From: Methanosphaera sp. SHI613
GTDB lineage: Archaea > Methanobacteriota > Methanobacteria > Methanobacteriales > Methanobacteriaceae
DNA length: 9,572 nt
NCBI GenBank assembly: GCA_003266145.1
Contig: MVJJ01000015.1
Coordinates: forward strand, 1-9,572
Reading direction: 5' to 3'
Shown: in pieces, positions 6,901 through 9,572 of the stretch
How positions within the stretch are numbered: position 1 is the first letter of the stretch
Layout of the letters: each line of letters opens with the position of its first letter
Position numbers and translations under genes: made by a program
Notes under the pieces: model-generated
The model's input: only the letters and a program-made list of their open reading frames with translations
Databases searched by the model: none
Told to the model about the DNA's origin: nothing

Positions 6901-9572
6901 TTTAAAGTAAACGGTAAAACATTAAAAGATGAAAACGCTAAGGTAATATATATAAAAGTAGACAATGGACAGGCAATATTAAGCCATACATTCACTTCTG
7001 ATGATATCGATAGGAACACAACAGTATCAGCTTCCTATAGTGGTTCAACAAGCTTTGCTTCATCAAGCAGTCAAAAGGTAAACCTCACACTATCCGATGA
7101 ACATAATATCTTAATCACATTGGATGATGTTAACGCTAGTGCAGGCCAATCAGTAACTCTTACGGCAAATATCAAAGACAACAACGAAAACATAAACGGT
7201 GGAAAAGTAATCTTCAAAGTAAACGGTAAAACCATAAAAGATGACCAGGCTAAGGTAATCTATGCAGATGTAACTGATGGAACAGCAAGCATAACATATA
7301 ACATTCCAACTACTATGAAGGCTAAAAACTACACATTAACAGCAGTATTCATAAATAGCTTATACAATAGAACTGATGCAACAGCCACACTCACAATAAT
7401 CAAAGCAGAAGAAAACAATTCACTTAACTCTAACAAAGATAATCTATTGGGAGATGCCGAGCCAAAAACCATAATCATAAACAATGACACAATAGCAACA
7501 TACATAACAAACACCGGATTTACCGATCAGGTAAATGAAGCAGATACACTGGACTTTCAGGGAACAATATCTCAGGTTACCGGATTAACCACAATCATAA
7601 TTGATAAACCTGTAAATATAATAACATCAACCAATGATGGAAGAATAGAACTGTTCAATAACATAACATTTACGCGTGAATCAAGCGGTTCAAATGTAAC
7701 AGGACTTTTCACATTCAACACACAATTCTATGTTGTAAATGCTGATAACATTGTATTTGACAATATAAGCAATGTTGTAGACAATAAGCCAATTGGTTCA
7801 CAGGTCGGACAAACATCAATACGACTTGGATGTAAAAATATAACAATCAAAAACAGTCTAATCAAGACGATAAACAATGGTGGTTTCAGTTCACTGGTAT
7901 TTACTGGTGTACAATACTCCAATGTAATAAACAATACGATTATAGGAGAGGGCAGAGTAGGTAATCTGTTCTACTTTAATGCATTTAATGCAGGTAATCT
8001 TAATGAAAGTGCAAATGCATATAATCTAATTGCAAACAATACAATAATCGGACCTTCCGCCGAGGATTCAATCTGTTATGCTGTTCAGATGCTATTGGCA
8101 AAGGCCAACATAATAGAAAACAATACAATAACCTATCCTGGACTAGTATTAAGCGGTGGAAGTGCAGATACTATAATAAGAAACAACATAGTCTATCAAG
8201 GTAGATCAACCGCTTCAGGTATATATACAAATAATACCTTCAATGACAACGCCTCATTAAGTGTAAATAAAAATTCAGTAGCAGAAAACAATACCATTCA
8301 TGGAACACTAACAGCCGCTAAGAATTCAGTAGTCGGAAGCAATGTGGCGGATAACCTTGTAATAGGGAACAATGCAACTGTAGCTAATGTAACCATAAAT
8401 GGAAATGTAAGTTATACAGGTGATTCAGTCGTATCCGATTCATTATTGGAAAACAGTACAATCGGTGGAAATATAGTATTAAGTGCATCAACTTCAAACG
8501 GTAATGACGTGGCCAACGTTATACAAAACAATAATATCACAGGAAACATAACATTATCAAAATGTACCGGTACAATTATAGCAAACAATAACATAAACGG
8601 AACAATTAATGTATCCTCAACCAATGCAGGTAACACAACAATAGCCGAAAATAACATAACAACAAGCAATGAATACACTGTAATAAACTACAACAAAACA
8701 ACCACGATAAGAAACAATCAACTGATAACTCCTACAAACAGTGGAACACCAACAATAAATGACATCTCTGGAAGTGCAACAATATTCATGAATGGACCAG
8801 CATATAAATTAAACATTACTATGGAAACATATCCTGACTTCTTCGATGAAAATGGTCTATTTACAAGAGCAATAACCGAGGAAATCATCGTAACGCTTCA
8901 TGGTCCATTCAACAATGTAATCATGAAATTTGATGTGGGTGAATTTAAATTGGTAGGCTATGATGAAAACACAATACTCAACGACTGTATAATCATAATT
9001 ACAGACCAAGCCCATATTCAAGTAGAAAACATTACATTCATGCTTACCGATGCAAATGAATATGACAACACGGCAATAAAAGTACAGTCTGATGACAACA
9101 ACATTACAAACAACACAATAACTGTATCCAGTGCATCCGGTGAAGCAGCAATACTAGTAGAAAACGCTGAAAATACTGTTATAACTGACAACTCAATAAC
9201 CGTAGCCGGTGGATATGCAGTACAAGTGATAAATTCACCAAATACCCGTATAACAGACAATTACCTGAACACGACAATGGGTAAAAACAATTATGCAGTA
9301 CTTGTTGATGAGAATAGTCAAAACGTTCTCATAGAAAACAACACCCCATCCAAAAATGAAGTGGAAATAGCATTAGATACTATTGATGGTATAGTGCTTG
9401 AAGATATTGATGCTACAATAAATCTCATAGACACTACCGATTCCAGCATAATAAACGATGGAACAGCACGTATCATGATAAACGGTGAAAGTTTAACGGA
9501 TGAAAACGGTGATGAAATAATATTCAACGTTGAAGATGGTAAGATAAGACTAACCGGTTATGAAATTCCAAC
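3901..9572 (+). CDS. giant secreted adhesin-like protein with Ig-like and parallel beta-helix domains (3' end outside window)
   Basis: I translated this frame codon by codon from ATG 3901 to the window end. It gives 1890 complete codons with no stop, so the gene is partial at its 3' end. The product is rich in Asn, Thr, Asp and Ile with very few Cys, typical of the adhesin-like proteins of Methanobrevibacter and Methanosphaera. Order of parts: signal peptide (1-29), acidic Asn-rich linker (30-88), two Ig-like domains (about 94-288), seven related Ig-like domains (about 290-962), two domains of another Ig-like family (963-1170), beta-helix block one (about 1188-1630), beta-helix block two (about 1637-1820), then the beginning of a further Ig-like domain. 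It is probably exported by Sec and displayed on the pseudomurein wall, for attachment or glycan binding. The ligand cannot be read from the sequence. No membrane anchor, transglutaminase-like or pseudomurein-binding repeat is seen before the edge; one may follow. Confidence 0.92.
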   Translation, partial: MIKRMLNKYCLVFLIITLSLLLGSSLVAASDDVDDTQVLDDSNMINYDNGDNIVQYDDNNQNNNNEVMTTNDDTQESTSSKEYVKKEKNIKGVDIASTLTMNASSGYPGDVIELTLVHPAQINPSYEYTYKVSLNDVVYDSGMMRPEINRYAVHNFTIPNVPEGEYTLKYSVNRTKAMIIVGTDTFTVLSSGPKLQIENDTQITGVYDNFILPVNIRDGENNPVNVETTITISDGDDVLVENYPITTSDNNIPIPVKRTGEYSLTVDIDQSSDYAKSTCMIPVNVNPVDTILTVDDNDEEIYSIINVLSNTVITGTLTTVNGNPVKNAALKVVVDGNEYEVLTNEQGEYSYQYPVTQLQSDIPISIEFTGSEGYNPTEPMSGTFDIVSVELIVTFDEGIVSEVNETTHLTGSVTDTFGLPLDNEEFNLTITGVDEVITVTSTEGTFSYDYVFTQAGTNTITASRDLSSGLYEMDETTLELTTIVGPKRTVLTVDVGQGSGNAIDIKDIEAYALSTITTGQLVDIFGEAVENAQITVLIDDETLTTTTDSEGNFQVIYNATQGSKDYDITVRFDGNDEYKPADDVYTGTFTTNPIVVKITLNDDLNAEYLLEENVLISGQATLLGAPYANGEISFTINDVTYTAPTDENGQFTYTYTTDTLGEIIIKSTESSLTINVVKPEVSVQLDDIQDSMIFVPIDITGKLLINSNQSGVQNTVVLTVNDESFDVDTDADGKFTYTYTPNTLGVYNVDVSFESPQYTTTNTDSQTFNVEKLRTRLISDELPVAVKLSEAFTIRGKLVDVIDRPIENAQIRIIVDDEEYTTLTDSEGVYSYDYQTTRVSDNYLYEVRFSGDENYDLARNYVGSFFDVESIVAYITVEANNSSVNMPTTITGRVSTSNGSPLANVGVKVEINNQESETTTNADGVYEVEYTPTKAGKFDVISSVDDDNYPIQTATTTFNVEKAATVTTVNPIVITSSYTVDLTAKVTDLNNNLVDGGKVVFKVNGKTLKDENAKVIYIKVDNGQAILSHTFTSDDIDRNTTVSASYSGSTSFASSSSQKVNLTLSDEHNILITLDDVNASAGQSVTLTANIKDNNENINGGKVIFKVNGKTIKDDQAKVIYADVTDGTASITYNIPTTMKAKNYTLTAVFINSLYNRTDATATLTIIKAEENNSLNSNKDNLLGDAEPKTIIINNDTIATYITNTGFTDQVNEADTLDFQGTISQVTGLTTIIIDKPVNIITSTNDGRIELFNNITFTRESSGSNVTGLFTFNTQFYVVNADNIVFDNISNVVDNKPIGSQVGQTSIRLGCKNITIKNSLIKTINNGGFSSLVFTGVQYSNVINNTIIGEGRVGNLFYFNAFNAGNLNESANAYNLIANNTIIGPSAEDSICYAVQMLLAKANIIENNTITYPGLVLSGGSADTIIRNNIVYQGRSTASGIYTNNTFNDNASLSVNKNSVAENNTIHGTLTAAKNSVVGSNVADNLVIGNNATVANVTINGNVSYTGDSVVSDSLLENSTIGGNIVLSASTSNGNDVANVIQNNNITGNITLSKCTGTIIANNNINGTINVSSTNAGNTTIAENNITTSNEYTVINYNKTTTIRNNQLITPTNSGTPTINDISGSATIFMNGPAYKLNITMETYPDFFDENGLFTRAITEEIIVTLHGPFNNVIMKFDVGEFKLVGYDENTILNDCIIIITDQAHIQVENITFMLTDANEYDNTAIKVQSDDNNITNNTITVSSASGEAAILVENAENTVITDNSITVAGGYAVQVINSPNTRITDNYLNTTMGKNNYAVLVDENSQNVLIENNTPSKNEVEIALDTIDGIVLEDIDATINLIDTTDSSIINDGTARIMINGESLTDENGDEIIFNVEDGKIRLTGYEIP
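3988..4164 (+). other. acidic Asn/Asp-rich low-complexity linker
   Basis: Residues 30-88 follow the signal peptide and consist largely of Asp, Asn, Gln, Thr and Ser, with a run of four AAT codons at 4084-4095 embedded in GAT/AAT-rich codons from 4066. It ends in a Lys-rich stretch (VKKEKNIKG) before the first folded domain. It is likely disordered, a flexible spacer at the mature N-terminus. Confidence 0.7.
4180..4764 (+). other. two N-terminal Ig-like beta-sandwich domains
   Basis: Residues about 94-191 and 194-288 each show alternating polar/hydrophobic beta-strand patterns and end in a strand typical of an Ig-like fold (DTFTVLSS; MIPVNVNP). They lack the T-D-x-x-G-x-F/Y signature of the seven domains that follow, so they are more divergent members or different families. 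The fold is inferred from pattern only. Confidence 0.5.
4768..6786 (+). repeat. seven tandem Ig-like / carboxypeptidase-regulatory-like domains
   Basis: Residues about 290-962 hold seven divergent copies. Each has a first motif like ITGxLxxxxGxPVxNAxxxV (for example ITGTLTTVNGNPVKNA, IRGKLVDVIDRPIENA, ITGRVSTSNGSPLANV). About 30-40 residues later comes T-[DN]-x-x-G-x-[FY]-x-[YV]-x-Y (TNEQGEYSYQY, TDSEGNFQVIY, TDENGQFTYTY, TDADGKFTYTY, TDSEGVYSYDY, TNADGVYEVEY; the second copy has STEGTFSYDY). The key Gly falls at residues 347, 444, 551, 649, 733, 828 and 924, so the period is 84-107. The pattern resembles CarboxypepD_reg/Big-type stalk domains. DNA identity between copies is low, so the duplications are old. 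Confidence 0.75.
6886..6951 (+). repeat. direct repeat copy 1 (GGKVVFKVNGKT segment)
   Basis: This 66-base in-frame segment encodes residues 996-1017. It matches 7198-7263 at 56 of 66 bases and 18 of 22 residues by eye; the copies are 312 bases (104 codons) apart. Confidence 0.85.
7198..7263 (+). repeat. direct repeat copy 2 (GGKVIFKVNGKT segment)
   Basis: This segment encodes residues 1100-1121 and is the partner of 6886-6951. Many of the ten base differences are silent third-position changes, and the amino-acid changes are conservative (Val/Ile, Leu/Ile, Glu/Asp, Asn/Gln), which points to selection on the protein. Confidence 0.85.
7462..8790 (+). other. parallel beta-helix block 1
   Basis: Residues about 1188-1630. 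An entry segment (EADTLDFQGTIS, then IIIDKPVNIIT) has the form seen at the start of beta-helix regions in methanogen adhesin-like proteins. It is followed by many short rungs of the type N-x-I-x-x-N-[NS]-x-[IL]-x-G: NITIKNSLI, NVINNTIIG, NLIANNTIIG, NIIENNTIT, TIIRNNIVY, SVAENNTIHG, VIQNNNITG, IIANNNING, TIAENNIT, TTIRNNQLI. The Asn ladder is characteristic of PbH1/right-handed beta-helix folds, found in polysaccharide-binding or -cleaving proteins and in adhesins. Enzyme activity is not shown by any recognised catalytic motif. Confidence 0.8.
8809..9360 (+). other. parallel beta-helix block 2
   Basis: Residues about 1637-1820. A new entry segment (TYPDFFDENGLF, then FDVGEFKLVGYDENT) precedes at least four regular rungs beginning AIKV (1725), AILV (1750), AVQV (1773) and AVLV (1799), each followed by an Asn-rich turn such as ITNNTITV, ITDNSITV, ITDNYLN and IENNT. 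The 23-26-residue period is clearer than in block 1. The new entry segment indicates a second, separate helix, not a continuation of the first. Confidence 0.7.
9412..9572 (+). other. start of a further 'KVNGKT'-type Ig-like domain, cut by the window edge
   Basis: From residue about 1838 the sequence again reads like the 963-1170 domains. DGTARIMINGESLTDENGDE (from 9457) aligns with GGKVVFKVNGKTLKDENAKV, and VEDGKIRLTGYEIP matches VTDGTASITYNIP of the second copy. This would be a third copy placed after the beta-helices. Confidence 0.6.

Larger units (their letters stand above)
6787..7410 (+). repeat. two tandem Ig-like domains of the 'KVNGKT' family
   Basis: Residues about 963-1064 and 1066-1170. 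Both carry GGKV[VI]FKVNGKT followed by KD..AKVIY and then a beta-rich half. This domain type recurs in adhesin-like proteins of Methanobacteriaceae, where it acts as a stalk or spacer module. The two copies are more alike than any pair among the preceding seven domains. Confidence 0.7.

Noticed and set aside
4768..7410. Repeat region as a CRISPR array or DNA tandem repeat
   Set aside because: The periodicity is at the protein level with a single open frame. DNA copies are diverged and there are no short identical repeats with unique spacers.
7462..9360. Beta-helix region as a polysaccharide lyase or pectinase-type enzyme
   Set aside because: The fold is shared with such enzymes, but I see no recognisable catalytic motif. 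The Asn-ladder rungs and context fit an adhesin-like protein better.
4275..9527. Series of minus-strand ORFs of 61-105 residues inside the adhesin region
   Set aside because: They are complements of Asn/Thr/Ile codons in a plus-strand frame that is open for 1890 codons with a signal peptide and repeated domains; they have no own features.

Overview
The window looks like a very AT-rich archaeal chromosome segment, most probably from a gut methanogen of the Methanobacteriaceae. Methanosphaera is my first guess and Methanobrevibacter the alternative. The reasons are the low GC, the long AT-rich spacer between genes, archaeal-type TATA boxes combined with Shine-Dalgarno motifs, and above all a giant Asn/Thr-rich adhesin-like surface protein of the kind these genera carry in many copies. 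The genus is inferred from style and was not tested by any search.

Layout. Positions 29-3217 (minus strand) hold one intact gene for a 1062-residue UvrD/Rep-type superfamily 1A helicase. It is fused to a C-terminal PD-(D/E)XK (RecB-family) nuclease that has the four cysteines of an iron-sulfur 'staple'. Positions 3218-3900 form a divergent intergenic region with no convincing gene. It holds candidate promoters for both flanking genes and a few short inverted repeats. From 3901 to the right edge (plus strand) one uninterrupted reading frame of at least 1890 codons runs out of the window with no stop.

The large ORF encodes a secreted modular protein. In order it has: a signal peptide; an acidic Asn/Asp-rich linker; two N-terminal Ig-like beta-sandwich domains; seven further Ig-like/carboxypeptidase-regulatory-like domains of about 84-107 residues; two domains of a second Ig-like family (a 'GGKVxFKVNGKT' type); two successive parallel beta-helix blocks, each with its own entry segment; and the start of a third 'KVNGKT'-type domain at the window edge. 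The expected role is display on the pseudomurein cell surface for adhesion or polymer/glycan binding. The anchoring C-terminus lies outside the window.

The two genes are divergently transcribed and show no obvious functional link: one is a DNA-processing enzyme, the other a surface structure. I see no CRISPR array, tRNA, rRNA, insertion sequence or integrase. The most notable points are the fused motor-nuclease with a predicted Fe-S cluster in an archaeon, and the Ig / beta-helix / Ig architecture of the surface protein.
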